DNA of 64,000 bases from the NCBI RefSeq assembly GCF_009676955.1, contig NZ_CP045696.1, positions 1,362,501 to 1,426,500 on the forward strand, read 5' to 3'. Below are positions 23,396 through 33,922 of the stretch, in pieces; the first letter of the stretch is position 1, and each line of letters begins with the position of its first letter. A program made the position numbers and the translations under genes. Source of the stretch: Sodaliphilus pleomorphus (lineage in GTDB: Bacteria; Bacteroidota; Bacteroidia; Bacteroidales; Muribaculaceae). Under the pieces are notes generated by a model. That model worked only from the letters and a program-made list of their open reading frames with translations, made no database searches and was not told the origin of the DNA.

Positions 23396-24799
23396 TCAGT
23401 TGTCCTGCATGAAGTCTTCTACGTCGTGCGGGTGGTAGGGGATGCGGTCCTTGCCCAGGAAGCGGCAGCCGTCGGGCGTGATGAGCACGTCGTCCTCGAT
23501 GCGTATGCCGCCAAAGTCCTTGTACTCCTCGAGCTTGTCGAAGTTGAGGAACTCGGCACAGTGCCCGCTGGCTTTCCAGTCGTCGATGAGGGCGGGAATG
23601 AAGTAGATGCCTGGCTCGTCGGTGACCACAAAGCCCGGCTCCAGCCGGCGCCCCATGCGCAGGCAGTTGGTGCCAAACTGCTCCAGGTTGGGCCGCGTCT
23701 CGGCGTCGAAGCCCACATATATCTGTCCCAGGCCTTCCATGTCGTGCACGTCCATGCCCATCATGTGGCCCAGGCCGTGAGGCAGAAACATGGCATGGGC
23801 ACCGGCACGCACAGCCTCCTCGGTGTCGCCGCGCATGAAGCCCAGCTCCTTGAGCCGGTCGGTCATGAGGCGGCACACGGCAAAGTGCACGTCGGCATAT
23901 TTCACACCGGGCTTGGCCACCTCGAGCACATAGTCGTGGCAAGCCTCGACAATGCTGTAGATTTCGAGCTGGCGCTGGGTGAACTTGCCGTTAACAGGAT
24001 AGGTGCGGGTGTTGTCGCTGCAATAGCCCGTCACCGTCTCGGCGCCGGCGTCGCACAGCACCAGGCGGCCGCTCTCGAGCTTGCGCTCGCTGGGGTTGCC
24101 GTGCATGATCTCGCCGTGCTGCGAGAAGATGGTGCCGAAGCTCACCTGATAGCCATAGCTGCGCACGACGCCCTCCATTTGGCCGGCAATGTACTTCTCG
24201 GTCACGCCAGGCTTGGTGAGGCGCATGGCAGTGGTGTGCATCATGTAGCCCACTGCGCAGGCCTTCTCGATCTCGGCAATCTCCAGCTCGCTCTTGGTAG
24301 AGCGCATCTTCACCACGGCCCCTATGAGCTCGAGCGAGGCTGCCTCGCGCTGCTTGGCGGGGTGAATGCCTGTGAGATCCATGATCTCGATCATGGTGTC
24401 GTGGCGGTAGGGCGGCAGGAAGTGCACCTTGCGGCCCTTGGCCCGTGCCTGGTCTACGATTTCCTTTATCTTGGCATGGGGGGCGCTGTGAGCCACGCCC
24501 ACCATCTCGGCCATCTGGGCCACCTTGGTCACATCGCCATACCACACAATATCCTCAACGCTCACGTCGTCGCCCAGAAGCCACTCCTCGTCGTTGTCGA
24601 CGTCGATCACGCCCACAAATCCCGGGTCGAGAAACTGGCCGAAGTAATACATGAACGCCGAGTCCTGGCGAAACGGCTCATAGCAGTTGCTCGGGTAGTT
24701 GTTGGGGGCGCCATTGTTGCCAAAGAGCACAATCACGCCACTCTTCACGAGCCGCTTGAGCTCGTTGCGACGGTTTACATATACATCCTTGCTAAACAT
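23396..24799 (-). CDS. Aminopeptidase P family protein (Xaa-Pro aminopeptidase, M24B)
   Basis: A 467-residue cytoplasmic metallopeptidase that removes N-terminal residues before proline. An N-terminal creatinase-like domain (about 1-165) precedes the pita-bread catalytic domain, where the five metal ligands can be seen in order: Asp in LVLCDAGAET, Asp in YCSDNTRTYP, His in LPHGLGHMMGMDVHD, Glu in VVTDEPGIYF and Glu in GGIRIEDDVLIT. The length is normal for the family. It is transcribed alone from a start at 24799, and a weak TACCTTTA element lies at 24851-24858 on the minus strand. Confidence 0.92.
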   Translation of the reverse strand: MFSKDVYVNRRNELKRLVKSGVIVLFGNNGAPNNYPSNCYEPFRQDSAFMYYFGQFLDPGFVGVIDVDNDEEWLLGDDVSVEDIVWYGDVTKVAQMAEMVGVAHSAPHAKIKEIVDQARAKGRKVHFLPPYRHDTMIEIMDLTGIHPAKQREAASLELIGAVVKMRSTKSELEIAEIEKACAVGYMMHTTAMRLTKPGVTEKYIAGQMEGVVRSYGYQVSFGTIFSQHGEIMHGNPSERKLESGRLVLCDAGAETVTGYCSDNTRTYPVNGKFTQRQLEIYSIVEACHDYVLEVAKPGVKYADVHFAVCRLMTDRLKELGFMRGDTEEAVRAGAHAMFLPHGLGHMMGMDVHDMEGLGQIYVGFDAETRPNLEQFGTNCLRMGRRLEPGFVVTDEPGIYFIPALIDDWKASGHCAEFLNFDKLEEYKDFGGIRIEDDVLITPDGCRFLGKDRIPYHPHDVEDFMQDN

Positions 24800-25142
24800 A
24801 GTAGTTTATGATTTTTTATTGTTGTGACTATTACTCTGTGTTGATTGCGGTAAAGGTAGCAAAAATAGAAAACAAAAGCAAGCACCCACCCCCACAAAAC
24901 GCCGATGCCGTCACGTTCACGCCGGAGCCTGCTTATGGACACCGCACCCACAACGTATACATGATGACACACACAGTTGCCTATTTCTATTTTTAGGGGA
25001 GAATTTACCAAAATCACCTTTCTGGCAGCTGGCACAAAATCATGCACCCGCCGCCACAAGGGTAATGTGGCTGCGGGCGCAAAACTATGGTGCTCACGGC
25101 CACAAGGGCCGTTGATGGCAAAACCGCAGTGGGGGGCGGGGC
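24800..25142. other. Intergenic region between aminopeptidase P and sufS
   Basis: This 343-bp gap holds the presumed promoter of the aminopeptidase gene near 24851 and, near the sufS end (about 25098-25114), a short inverted repeat ACGGCC/GGCCGT that might weakly terminate the suf operon. No gene, RNA or repeat is recognisable otherwise. Confidence 0.4.
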
Positions 25143-26363
25143 TCAGAACATGCCGGCCACGCGCTTGACGGCGGCCGTGAAGCGGTGCACCTCGTCGAGC
25201 GTGTTGTAGACGGCAAACGAGGCCCTGACCATGCCCTGCACGCCATAGCGCTGCATCAGGGGCTGTGCGCAATGATGGCCCGTGCGCACGGCAATGCCCA
25301 GCTTGTCGAGCAGCAGCCCCATGTCGTAGCTGCTGATGTCGCCCACCAGGAAGGAGATGACAGCCCCCTTGCCCGACTGGGTGCCAAAGATGCGCATGCC
25401 TGGTATCTCGAGCAACTCGCGGGTGGCCTCCTCGAGCAACTCGTGCTCGTGGGCGGCAATGTTTTCCATGCCCAGCTCCTTGATGTAGTCGATGGCGGCG
25501 CCAAAGGCGGCCACGTCGACATAGTCGGGCGTGCCGGCCTCAAACTTGAAGGGGAGGTCGGCAAAGGTGGTGTGCTCAAAGGTGACGTTGCCTATCATCT
25601 CGCCGCCGCCCTGGTAGGGCGCCATGGTGTTGAGCCAGTGGCGCTTGCCATAGAGCACGCCCACGCCGGTGGGACCATACATCTTGTGGCTCGAGAAGGC
25701 ATAAAAGTCGCAGTCCAGGTCCTTGACATCTACACGCATGTGGGGCATGGCCTGGGCGCCGTCGATGAGCACCGGCACACCGTGGCGGTGGGCAATGGCG
25801 ATCATCTCCTTCACGGGATTGACGGTGCCCAGCACGTTGCTCACGTGGGCGAGCGCCACAAAGCGGGTAGAGTCGGTAAACAAGTCCTCGTAGGCGTCGA
25901 GGTCACACTCGCCGCGGTCGCTCACCGGCACCACGCGCAGGCGCACACGCTTGCGGCGCCCTATGAGCTGCCAGGGCACGATGTTGCTGTGGTGCTCCAT
26001 GGCCGTGACGATAATCTCGTCGCCGTTGTAGAGCATGTCGCCAAAGGTCGACGCCACCAGGTTGATAGCCTCGGTCGTGCCGCGGGTGAAGATCACCTCC
26101 TGCGTGGAGCCGGCATTGATGTAGTCGCGCACCTTCTCGCGTGTGGCCTCGACACGGTCGGTAGCCTCCTGGGAGATGGTGTGCACGCCGCGGTGCACGT
26201 TGGCCTTGTGCATGTAGTACATGTCTTCGATGGTCTGCACCACACAGCGCGGAGTCTGCGAGGTGGCAGCGTTGTCGAGATATATCAAGTCGTGCCCGTC
26301 GATCTTGCGGGTGAGTATAGGGTACTGGGCCCTGATCTGGTCGATGTCTAATTGTTGTGACAT
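25143..26363 (-). CDS. sufS: Cysteine desulfurase SufS
   Basis: A 406-residue PLP-dependent group II cysteine desulfurase that releases sulfur from cysteine as a protein persulfide for Fe-S assembly. The PLP lysine is K227 in SSHKMYGPTG, the cofactor-binding His region is MEHHSNIVPW, and the catalytic cysteine is C365 in RTGHHCAQPLM. It is last in the cvpA-sufB-sufC-sufD-sufS run, 79 bp after sufD. No separate sufE or sufU is visible in the window, so its sulfur-transfer partner must be elsewhere. Confidence 0.96.
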   Translation of the reverse strand: MSQQLDIDQIRAQYPILTRKIDGHDLIYLDNAATSQTPRCVVQTIEDMYYMHKANVHRGVHTISQEATDRVEATREKVRDYINAGSTQEVIFTRGTTEAINLVASTFGDMLYNGDEIIVTAMEHHSNIVPWQLIGRRKRVRLRVVPVSDRGECDLDAYEDLFTDSTRFVALAHVSNVLGTVNPVKEMIAIAHRHGVPVLIDGAQAMPHMRVDVKDLDCDFYAFSSHKMYGPTGVGVLYGKRHWLNTMAPYQGGGEMIGNVTFEHTTFADLPFKFEAGTPDYVDVAAFGAAIDYIKELGMENIAAHEHELLEEATRELLEIPGMRIFGTQSGKGAVISFLVGDISSYDMGLLLDKLGIAVRTGHHCAQPLMQRYGVQGMVRASFAVYNTLDEVHRFTAAVKRVAGMF

Positions 26364-26442
26364 TCTCTTATATTGAGTTACTTACATTAAGACACACTGA
26401 TTGGGAGTGCCGAAACACATGTGTTTCTTTTTTTCTTGTTGA

Positions 26443-27807
26443 CTAATACGTTTCAATTTTGCTGTTGCAGCCATTGCCGGCACAGGCCTGGCACATGGCC
26501 ATCTTGCCCTGAAAGCGCTTCTCCACCAGGTGGCGCAGGCGGTCTTTGAGCGCATCGAGGCGCACGCCGTCGATCACGTCGTCGACAAAGGCCTGCATGA
26601 GCAGCATGCGCGCCTGGTCGAGGGGGATGCCGCGGGTGCGCATGTAGAACAGGGCTTCCTCGTCGAGCTGGCCTATGGCTGTGCCGTGGGAGCACTGCAC
26701 ATCGTCGGTGTAAATTTCGAGCTGAGGCTTGCTGTACATCTTGGCTGTGGGAGCTGCCACGATGTTGCGGTTGCCCTGGTAGGCATCGGTCTTGGGACAG
26801 CCGGGCTTGACCAGTATCTTGCCGGCAAAGGCGCCCACGGCCTCGTCGTTGAGCACATACTTAAACATCTCGTTGCTGTGGCAGTTGGGCTTGTTGTGGC
26901 ACAGCAGGCTGTGGTTGTCGACGTGCTGCGTGCCCGAGGCGATGGTCATGCCCAGCAGCTGGGTCTGGCAGTGCTCGCCGTCGACGTTCACATAGTAGTC
27001 GTTGCGGGTGAAGCCGTTCAAGAGCGTCATGCCGTCGACGAGCACGTTGCTGCCCTCGCGCTGGTCGACAAAGACCGACGACACGCGGTGGGTCGAGGCA
27101 TTGGTCTCCTCGAGGTCGTAGTAGTCGAAGGTGGCATCCTTGAGGGCCACGATCTCGACCACCTGGCTGCCCAGATAGTCGACACCGGTGTTCTGCGTGT
27201 GGTCGCACACGAGCATCTTGGCGTGGGCATTCTCGCCCACGACCACAAGCAGGCGTCTCACAGCCATCACAGGGGCGGCCGCATTGTAGATATTGACCAG
27301 CTGAATGGGTTTCTCGGCCATGACCCCGTCGGGGACGTAGACCAGCATGCCGTCCTGGGCCAGCAGGGTGTTGAGCGCCACCTCGGGCTTCGACAAGTCG
27401 GCAAGGCTGCCCAAGTACTTGGCGAGTATCTCGGGATGGTTGTGCTGTGCCTGGGCCAGCGACTCTACCACCACCCCGCCGGGCAGCTGGCGCGCTGTGC
27501 GGCTGGGGCTGAAAATGTCGTTGTAGAAAAAATAGAGACAGGTGCTCATGTTGGGCACGTCGCAACTGAATGCCTGGCCGGGGTCGGCAGTGAAGGGCGT
27601 GCGGTTCACATTCACGCCATAGTCGGGGGCAAAGGCCTGCTCGAGGTCGGTGCCCTCATAGTCCTCCTCGCCCTTGCGGGGCAACCGGGCGCCGTCGAGC
27701 GCCTTGAGCGCCGCCGGGCGCAAGGCGTTGAGGGCTGCCGGGGCATGAGCCTCGATAGCGGCGCGATGCTCGGTGTACAAGTCGATATATTGTTTTAATG
27801 CCGTCAT
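26443..27807 (-). CDS. sufD: Fe-S cluster assembly protein SufD
   Basis: A 454-residue SufB/SufD-family protein that forms the SufBC2D scaffold. The beta-helix core contains the typical ...HCQTQLLGMTIASGTQHVDN and HNKPNCHSNEMFKYVLND segments and the C-terminal QLDEEALFYMRTRGI. The His and Cys residues important in SufD are present in the HVDNHS and DDVQCSHGTAIGQLD regions. It ends in a Cys-rich tail (MCQACAGNGC). An ATG at 27843 would add 12 residues; the ATG at 27807 (MTALKQYIDLY) is preferred because it begins the conserved helix. Confidence 0.93.
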   Translation of the reverse strand: MTALKQYIDLYTEHRAAIEAHAPAALNALRPAALKALDGARLPRKGEEDYEGTDLEQAFAPDYGVNVNRTPFTADPGQAFSCDVPNMSTCLYFFYNDIFSPSRTARQLPGGVVVESLAQAQHNHPEILAKYLGSLADLSKPEVALNTLLAQDGMLVYVPDGVMAEKPIQLVNIYNAAAPVMAVRRLLVVVGENAHAKMLVCDHTQNTGVDYLGSQVVEIVALKDATFDYYDLEETNASTHRVSSVFVDQREGSNVLVDGMTLLNGFTRNDYYVNVDGEHCQTQLLGMTIASGTQHVDNHSLLCHNKPNCHSNEMFKYVLNDEAVGAFAGKILVKPGCPKTDAYQGNRNIVAAPTAKMYSKPQLEIYTDDVQCSHGTAIGQLDEEALFYMRTRGIPLDQARMLLMQAFVDDVIDGVRLDALKDRLRHLVEKRFQGKMAMCQACAGNGCNSKIETY

Positions 27808-27863
27808 AGTGTTAAAAAAAGAATAGAGTTGATGTGAAGCCATTCGGGAGGGTGTGGGGGGCG

Positions 27864-28655
<792 letters not shown>

Positions 28656-28730
28656 GTTGTATATTTTCTATAACTTGTATGTGTGCTTGCGGCGGGCCGC
28701 AATTGATAAATCACTGTACTTAATCTGGTT

Positions 28731-30197
28731 TCACCCCACGCTGCCCTCGAGCGACACGCTGAGCAGCTTTTGTGCCTCGACTGCAAACTCCATGGGGAGC
28801 TTCGACATCACCTCCTTGGCATAGCCGTTGACGATGAGGCCCACGGCGTCCTCGGTCGAGATGCCGCGCTGGTTGCAGTAGAAGAGCTGGTCCTCGTTGA
28901 TCTTGCTGGTAGTGGCCTCGTGCTCGACCACGCTGCTGTCGTTGGCCACCTCGATCACGGGGAAGGTGTGGGCTCCGCTGGTGGGTGTGAGCAGCAGGCT
29001 GTCGCACTGGGTGTAGTTGCGGCAGTTGGTGGCATTCTTGGCAATCTTCACCATGCCGCGGTAGCTGTTCTGGCTGTGGCCGGCGCTTATGCCCTTCGAC
29101 ACGATGGTGCTGCGGGTGTTCTTGCCCAGGTGTATCATCTTGGTGCCTGTGTCGGCCTCCTGATAGTTGCGTGTGAGGGCCACCGAGTAGAACTCGCCCA
29201 CCGAGTTGTTGCCCCTCAGGATGCAGCTGGGATATTTCCAGGTGATGGCGCTGCCCGTCTCCACCTGGGTCCACGAGAGCTTGCTGTAGTCGCCGCGGCA
29301 CAGGCCGCGCTTGGTGACCAGGTTGTAGATGCCGCCGCGGCCGTTTTTGTCGCCGGGATACCAGTTCTGCACAGTGCTGTACTTCACCTCGGCGCGGTCC
29401 TCGACCACGATCTCGACAATGGCCGCGTGCAGCTGGTTCTCGTCGCGCATGGGAGCCGTGCAGCCCTCGAGATAGGACACATAGGCGTCGTCGTCGGCCA
29501 CGATGAGCGTGCGCTCAAACTGACCCGTCTGCGCGGCGTTGATGCGGAAGTAGCTCGACAGGTCCATGGGGCAACGCACCCCCTTGGGGATGTAGACAAA
29601 GGAGCCGTCGCTGAACACAGCCGAGTTGAGAGCGGCATAGTAGTTGTCGGTGTAGGGCACGACGGTGCCCAGGTAGCGGCGCACCAGGTCGGGGTAGTCT
29701 TTCACTGCCTCGCTTATCGAGCAGAATATCACGCCCAGCTCGGCAAGCTTCTCGCGATAGGTGGTGTGCACGCTCACGCTGTCCATGATAGCGTCGACGG
29801 CCATGCCCGAGAGCTGCATGCGCTCTTGCAGGGGGATGCCCAGCTTGTCGAAGGTTTTCATCACCTCGGGGTCGATTTCTTTTTTCTCGCTCTTGTGCCG
29901 CGGTGCGGCATAGTAGCTTATGGCCTGCAGGTCGAGCTCGGGCACATGCACGTGGCCCCAGTGCGGCTGCTTGAGCGTGAGCAGGTGGCGATAGGCCTTC
30001 AGGCGAAACTCGAGCAGCCAGTCGGGCTCGCCCTTGAGTTTCGAGATTTGGCGCACGATGTCCTCGTTGAGACCCTTGGGGATGACGGTGGTGTCGACAT
30101 CGGTCACGAAGCCATACTTATATTCCTCGCCAGCGACCTCGCTGATGAGTTTTTTTTCTTCTTTTTCCTTGTTATTTTTTCCTTGAGTGGAATTCAT
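28731..30197 (-). CDS. sufB: Fe-S cluster assembly protein SufB
   Basis: A 488-residue scaffold subunit. Typical SufB blocks are visible: [37 protein letters not shown], and near the C-terminus [20 protein letters not shown]. Conserved Cys and Glu residues that take part in sulfur transfer and cluster building lie in YLEGCTAP and the C-terminal beta-helix. First suf gene, 14 bp after the cvpA-like gene, which suggests one transcript. Confidence 0.96.
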   Translation of the reverse strand: MNSTQGKNNKEKEEKKLISEVAGEEYKYGFVTDVDTTVIPKGLNEDIVRQISKLKGEPDWLLEFRLKAYRHLLTLKQPHWGHVHVPELDLQAISYYAAPRHKSEKKEIDPEVMKTFDKLGIPLQERMQLSGMAVDAIMDSVSVHTTYREKLAELGVIFCSISEAVKDYPDLVRRYLGTVVPYTDNYYAALNSAVFSDGSFVYIPKGVRCPMDLSSYFRINAAQTGQFERTLIVADDDAYVSYLEGCTAPMRDENQLHAAIVEIVVEDRAEVKYSTVQNWYPGDKNGRGGIYNLVTKRGLCRGDYSKLSWTQVETGSAITWKYPSCILRGNNSVGEFYSVALTRNYQEADTGTKMIHLGKNTRSTIVSKGISAGHSQNSYRGMVKIAKNATNCRNYTQCDSLLLTPTSGAHTFPVIEVANDSSVVEHEATTSKINEDQLFYCNQRGISTEDAVGLIVNGYAKEVMSKLPMEFAVEAQKLLSVSLEGSVG

Positions 30198-30211
30198 ATT
30201 TCTTCACTATA

Positions 30212-30787
30212 CTATGTTGCACTCTGTCCAGGGGCAGAACTCACGTTATTGTTTTCAACACTTGGGGCAGGCGCCGCCGGCAGCTCCAGACTCACCGAGT
30301 CGGCTCCCAGCATGAGCGGGGCAGCCATCATGGTCGCCACCAGCACCGGGTCGCGCCGCTGGAGCGCCCTGTCGAGCACACCTGCTCGCGGCCTGAGCAG
30401 CAATGCCGCATCGAGCACGAGTCCGAGCACGAGCAAGGTCATGACCAAGCTCCCCACGGCACCGGCAGCCCTGTCGAGGCTGCCCATCCTGAGCCCGTGC
30501 GACACGCCCTTGACTGCAAGCCCGGCCACTCGACAAGAGAGGTAGACCAGGGCGAAGAGCGTGGCCAGGGCTGCCACACTTGCAGCGAGCCGCGGCGCGG
30601 GCCACTGCACATAGGAAGGGCACAGCATGCAGAACAGGTCGACAGCCCGCGCCCCCAGTATCCTGCAGGCCGCCAAGCCTGCCACGATGCCTGCCGCCCA
30701 CGAGAGCCTGTCGATGATTCCCTTGCGAAAACCATGCACGGCTCCAGCCGCGAGTGTCGCCATAATGAGCATGTCGATTGCAGTCAT
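30212..30787 (-). CDS. CvpA family membrane protein
   Basis: A 191-residue inner-membrane protein with four hydrophobic segments, opening with IDMLIMATLAAGAVHGFRKG and I, the CvpA family hallmark (a short helix, then G..G...G followed by a basic turn). Family members are linked to colicin V production and envelope or purine phenotypes in other bacteria, with unclear biochemistry. The C-terminal 40 residues are Ala/Pro-rich and variable. It lies immediately before sufB, as in other Bacteroidetes, and is probably the first gene of the suf operon. Confidence 0.82.
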   Translation of the reverse strand: MTAIDMLIMATLAAGAVHGFRKGIIDRLSWAAGIVAGLAACRILGARAVDLFCMLCPSYVQWPAPRLAASVAALATLFALVYLSCRVAGLAVKGVSHGLRMGSLDRAAGAVGSLVMTLLVLGLVLDAALLLRPRAGVLDRALQRRDPVLVATMMAAPLMLGADSVSLELPAAPAPSVENNNVSSAPGQSAT

Positions 30788-30861
30788 CGTGCACCTTACA
30801 TATTTAAGGATGCAAAAATACTAAAAATAGTTGAGAGTTCGAAACATTCCATTTTTTTCAT

Positions 30862-30869
30862 TACTTTTG
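30862..30869 (+). promoter_or_regulatory. Candidate -7 element for the polysaccharide deacetylase gene
   Basis: TACTTTTG matches TAnnTTTG, about 100 bases before the ATG at 30963. The same short region must hold the promoter of the divergent cvpA-suf operon, which was not clearly seen. Confidence 0.5.
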
Positions 30870-30962
30870 CAAGCGATTTATCTGTTATGCCCTCATTTTA
30901 AATGAAAGAAACAATGAGCACAGCGGCAATATTTAATGAATAGTCAACCAGAAGAAGGAAAA

Positions 30963-31979
30963 ATGAATACACGTAAATCTCGCATCGGGATTGCACTGGC
31001 CTTGATTGCAGCAATGCTGGCAGCCACAGCCATCTATGTCCACGCCAAGCAAGCACAGGGCAACCCGGCATCTGTAGCAGAAAAGGAAAACGCGGCCGAC
31101 ACCATCGCGCCCGCCGTCGAGGCCTTCCCCATGCAAGTGGCAACCAACGGGCGCCCCGACTACATGAACAACGTGGAGTATACCGACAGCACACACTCCC
31201 GGGTGAAGATTGCTGTCGACTCCTCGGCCGTCGACTTGAGCAAAGCCGGCGAGTACCCTGTGGTGTTCTATGCCGAGAACGAGGCAGGCAACGTGGCCCA
31301 GGCCAAGACCAGCATCGAGGTCATCGACCCCAAGGAGAAAATCATCTACCTCACCTTCGACGACGGCCCCTCGCCCAACACGCCCCACATCCTCAAGATA
31401 TTGCGCGACAACGGCGTCAAGGCCACATTCTTTGTCACCGCCCAGTGGCCCAAGAGCCTGCCCTACATGACCCAGGCCGCCCGCGATGGCAACGTGGTAG
31501 CCGCCCACTCCTATAGCCACAACTTCAAGATCTATTCCAGCCTCGACGCCTACTTTGCCGACCTGGAGCGCATTGAGCAGGAGATCGAGAAGTACACCGG
31601 CCAGCGCACACGCATTGTGCGCTTCCCCGGCGGCAGCAGCAACCACGTGTACCGCCGCTACCACCCGGGCAACCGCCAGTGGATCGACACGCTCAAGGCC
31701 GCACTGCTCAAGCGCGGATACCAATATGTGGACTGGAGCCTCGACTCGAAAGACGCCGACGGCAACCACGTGCCTGTGACAACGCTCGTGAGCAGCGCCT
31801 GCCACACCTATCACCCGCAGATGTGCCTGCTCATGCACGATGCCGCCGCCAAGAAGACCACCGTCGAGGCCCTGCCCGCGATTATCAAGTACTTCAAAGC
31901 CCAGGGCTACAAGTTTGGCACCATCAAGAGCACCGACTACGTGTGCCACCACGGCGAGCACGGCATGTGGCCCAACTGA
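30963..31979 (+). CDS. Secreted polysaccharide deacetylase (NodB/CE4 family)
   Basis: A 338-residue exported enzyme. The signal peptide is about 1-29 (RIGIALALIAAMLAATAIYV). Next comes an Ig-like module (about 45-125, ending GEYPVVFYAENEAGNVAQA), then the NodB domain. The catalytic motifs are YLTFDDGPSP (base and metal Asp), AHSYSHN (metal His pair) and RFPGGSSNH (motif 3), with VDWSLDSKD and LCLLMHDA later. It probably N-deacetylates peptidoglycan or another amino-sugar polymer. An ATG at 30936 would add nine residues; 30963 gives a cleaner signal peptide. Confidence 0.88.
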   Translation: MNTRKSRIGIALALIAAMLAATAIYVHAKQAQGNPASVAEKENAADTIAPAVEAFPMQVATNGRPDYMNNVEYTDSTHSRVKIAVDSSAVDLSKAGEYPVVFYAENEAGNVAQAKTSIEVIDPKEKIIYLTFDDGPSPNTPHILKILRDNGVKATFFVTAQWPKSLPYMTQAARDGNVVAAHSYSHNFKIYSSLDAYFADLERIEQEIEKYTGQRTRIVRFPGGSSNHVYRRYHPGNRQWIDTLKAALLKRGYQYVDWSLDSKDADGNHVPVTTLVSSACHTYHPQMCLLMHDAAAKKTTVEALPAIIKYFKAQGYKFGTIKSTDYVCHHGEHGMWPN

Positions 31980-32004
31980 CGCGCCCCCACAGCAGCCGGG
32001 CAGC

Positions 32005-32050
32005 GACACGAGGCCCGCTTCCTGTACTGGCTGGAAGCGGGCCTCGTGTC
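32005..32050. terminator. Perfect bidirectional terminator between convergent genes
   Basis: GACACGAGGCCCGCTTCC (32005-32022) is perfectly complementary to 32033-32050 with a ten-base loop, an 18-bp stem between the convergent deacetylase and guanylyltransferase genes. There is no long T tract, so it may act by stem stability or shield the two 3' ends. Confidence 0.65.
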
Positions 32051-32097
32051 ATCAATACCATGCACTTGCGGGGCAGTGGCGCGAGCGGCGGGCAGGG

Positions 32098-33180
32098 TTA
32101 GAGATACTTGTCGCCGAAGGTCATTTTCACCTCGTTCACATAGTTGCGTATCTTCTGCTCCTCGCTGCGGGGCACGATGAGCAGGGCATCGTCGGCATCG
32201 GCCACGATATAGTCGTTCAGCCCCGAGGCCACGACGAGCTTGTCGCCCTTTACGGCAATCACGTTGTCGTGGCTGTCGAAGAGCATCGTCTTGCTGTTTT
32301 GTGTCACATTGCCGTCGCGCGTCTTGGGCGAGACGTCGTAGAGGGCACCCCAGGTGCCCAAGTCGGTCCACCCGAAGTCGACACGCTCGACGCACACGTT
32401 GGGCGCCTTTTCCATCACGGCATAGTCGATCGAAATGTTGGGGCACGACGGGTAGTTGGCATCGATACAGGCCTGCTCCTCGGGGGTGCCCATAGCCTCG
32501 CGAGCGGCCTCGAAGCAGGCCGCCACCTCGGGGGCGTAGGTGCCTATAGCCTTGATGATCGACTCCGATTTCCAGAAGAACATGCCCGAGTTCCAGAAGA
32601 ACTCGCCGCTCTCGAGAAACACCTTGGCAAGCTCCAGGTTGGGCTTCTCGGTGAAGGTTTTCACGTGCGAGAAGTCGGCATCGATGGCCTCGCCCACCTG
32701 GATGTAGCCATATCCGGTCTCGGGCCGGTTGGGCTTCACGCCGAAGGTGAGCAGCACGTCGTTGCGCTCGATGAAGTCGAAGGCCTTGAGCACGCTATGC
32801 CTGAAGTCCTCGCGGCGCAGTATCAAGTGGTCGCTCGGGGCCACCATGATCTTGGCCTTGGGGTTGAGGGCATGTATGTGATAGGCCGCCCAGGCATTGC
32901 ACGGTGCTGTGTTGCGGCGAGCGGGTTCAAGCAAGATTTGCGCGTCCTTGACCTGCGGCAGCTGCTCCTTGATGAGGGAGGCATACTGCTCGTTGGTGAG
33001 AAGGATGAGGTTTTCTTCAGGCACCACACCCTTGAGGCGTTCCACGGTGAGTTGCAGCAGGCTTTGGCCTGTGCCCAGGAAATCGATAAACTGCTTAGGC
33101 TTGTCGGCACGGCTGTAGGGCCAGAAACGACTGCCCACACCACCGCACATGATCACGCAATAACGGTCGCTGTTGTTCAT
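32098..33180 (-). CDS. Mannose-1-phosphate guanylyltransferase
   Basis: A 360-residue nucleotidyltransferase making GDP-mannose from mannose-1-phosphate and GTP for surface glycans. The N-terminal signature is CGGVGSRFWPYSRADKPKQF (about 12-31), followed by LLEPARRNTAPC, the metal-binding APSDHLI and, later, GYIQVG and FTEKPNL. Bacteroidetes enzymes of this length lack the isomerase domain of the fused ManC/AlgA type. It is monocistronic; a possible variant promoter TACCTTAG lies on the minus strand near 33233-33240. Confidence 0.93.
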   Translation of the reverse strand: MNNSDRYCVIMCGGVGSRFWPYSRADKPKQFIDFLGTGQSLLQLTVERLKGVVPEENLILLTNEQYASLIKEQLPQVKDAQILLEPARRNTAPCNAWAAYHIHALNPKAKIMVAPSDHLILRREDFRHSVLKAFDFIERNDVLLTFGVKPNRPETGYGYIQVGEAIDADFSHVKTFTEKPNLELAKVFLESGEFFWNSGMFFWKSESIIKAIGTYAPEVAACFEAAREAMGTPEEQACIDANYPSCPNISIDYAVMEKAPNVCVERVDFGWTDLGTWGALYDVSPKTRDGNVTQNSKTMLFDSHDNVIAVKGDKLVVASGLNDYIVADADDALLIVPRSEEQKIRNYVNEVKMTFGDKYL

Positions 33181-33267
33181 TACTTCCAGTTGTTTTATTT
33201 GATGTGTTGTAGTATTATTGCCATCGGCACCGCTAAGGTAGTGCTTTTTGTGCTAATTGCCAAAATT

Positions 33268-33807
33268 TTATGCTTTGTTGCCCATATACACGATAAAGAC
33301 AAACAGGGCGGCAAGAGCCACGATGACCAGCCAGCACACGATGCGCACCGGCAGGCTTGCGGGCTCCTCCTTGAGATCGCGCGTGTGCAGCTCGGGGCGG
33401 AAGTGCAAGGGGGTATTGAGCAAGTTGGTGTTTACCGTGGGCTGGGCCTCGCCGCCGGGCTGCTCAAGGTGCTGCTGCGGTTGCTCCACAGGCAGCGGAG
33501 CCGAGGCAGCCTTGTCGCCGGTGAAACCGAGCGAGTGCCCGCAATAGGGGCAATAGTTGAGCCGGGGCGCAGGCAGGCGCTTGCCGCAATGGTGGCAGTA
33601 GGCCACCGCCCCGTCGCGGGGCACTGCTGCCTGGCTGGGCTTGGATGCCGAGGGCTTGGGCCGCGACGGTGTGATGCCGCTCAAGTCTACATGCTGGGGC
33701 TTGAATTCTCCCAGGCACTGGGGGCACACCACCACGCCGTTGCCCGATGCCAGCTCTGAGAGCGACATCGTGAGCAATTTTCCACAATGGGGGCATTTGA
33801 GTTCCAT
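33268..33807 (-). CDS. Zinc-ribbon membrane protein
   Basis: A 179-residue protein with two zinc-ribbon units: CPHCGK at residues 5-10 paired with CPQC at about 28-31, and CHHCGK paired with CPYCG near 80-100. A Pro/Gln-rich linker follows, and a single hydrophobic segment (IVCWLVIVALAALFVFIVYM) ends the protein, so it is probably a tail-anchored inner-membrane protein with a cytoplasmic ribbon. The ATG at 33807 (MELKCPHCGKLL) is preferred over upstream in-frame codons because it puts the first ribbon at the N-terminus, as is usual. The function is unknown. Confidence 0.72.
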   Translation of the reverse strand: MELKCPHCGKLLTMSLSELASGNGVVVCPQCLGEFKPQHVDLSGITPSRPKPSASKPSQAAVPRDGAVAYCHHCGKRLPAPRLNYCPYCGHSLGFTGDKAASAPLPVEQPQQHLEQPGGEAQPTVNTNLLNTPLHFRPELHTRDLKEEPASLPVRIVCWLVIVALAALFVFIVYMGNKA

Positions 33808-33885
33808 ACTGCTGCTATCTCGTTTGTTGTGTTTGTGCTCAGCCCTGTAGCGGGCGCATGTGGAGCCCGCCCCGGGGTTGTGGTA

Positions 33886-33893
33886 CAAAGATA
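33886..33893 (-). promoter_or_regulatory. Candidate -7 element for the zinc-ribbon gene
   Basis: On the minus strand this reads TATCTTTG (TAnnTTTG), 79 bases before the ATG at 33807. Confidence 0.5.
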
Positions 33894-33922
33894 AGACATT
33901 TTGGCCTAACTGCCAAGAGACG

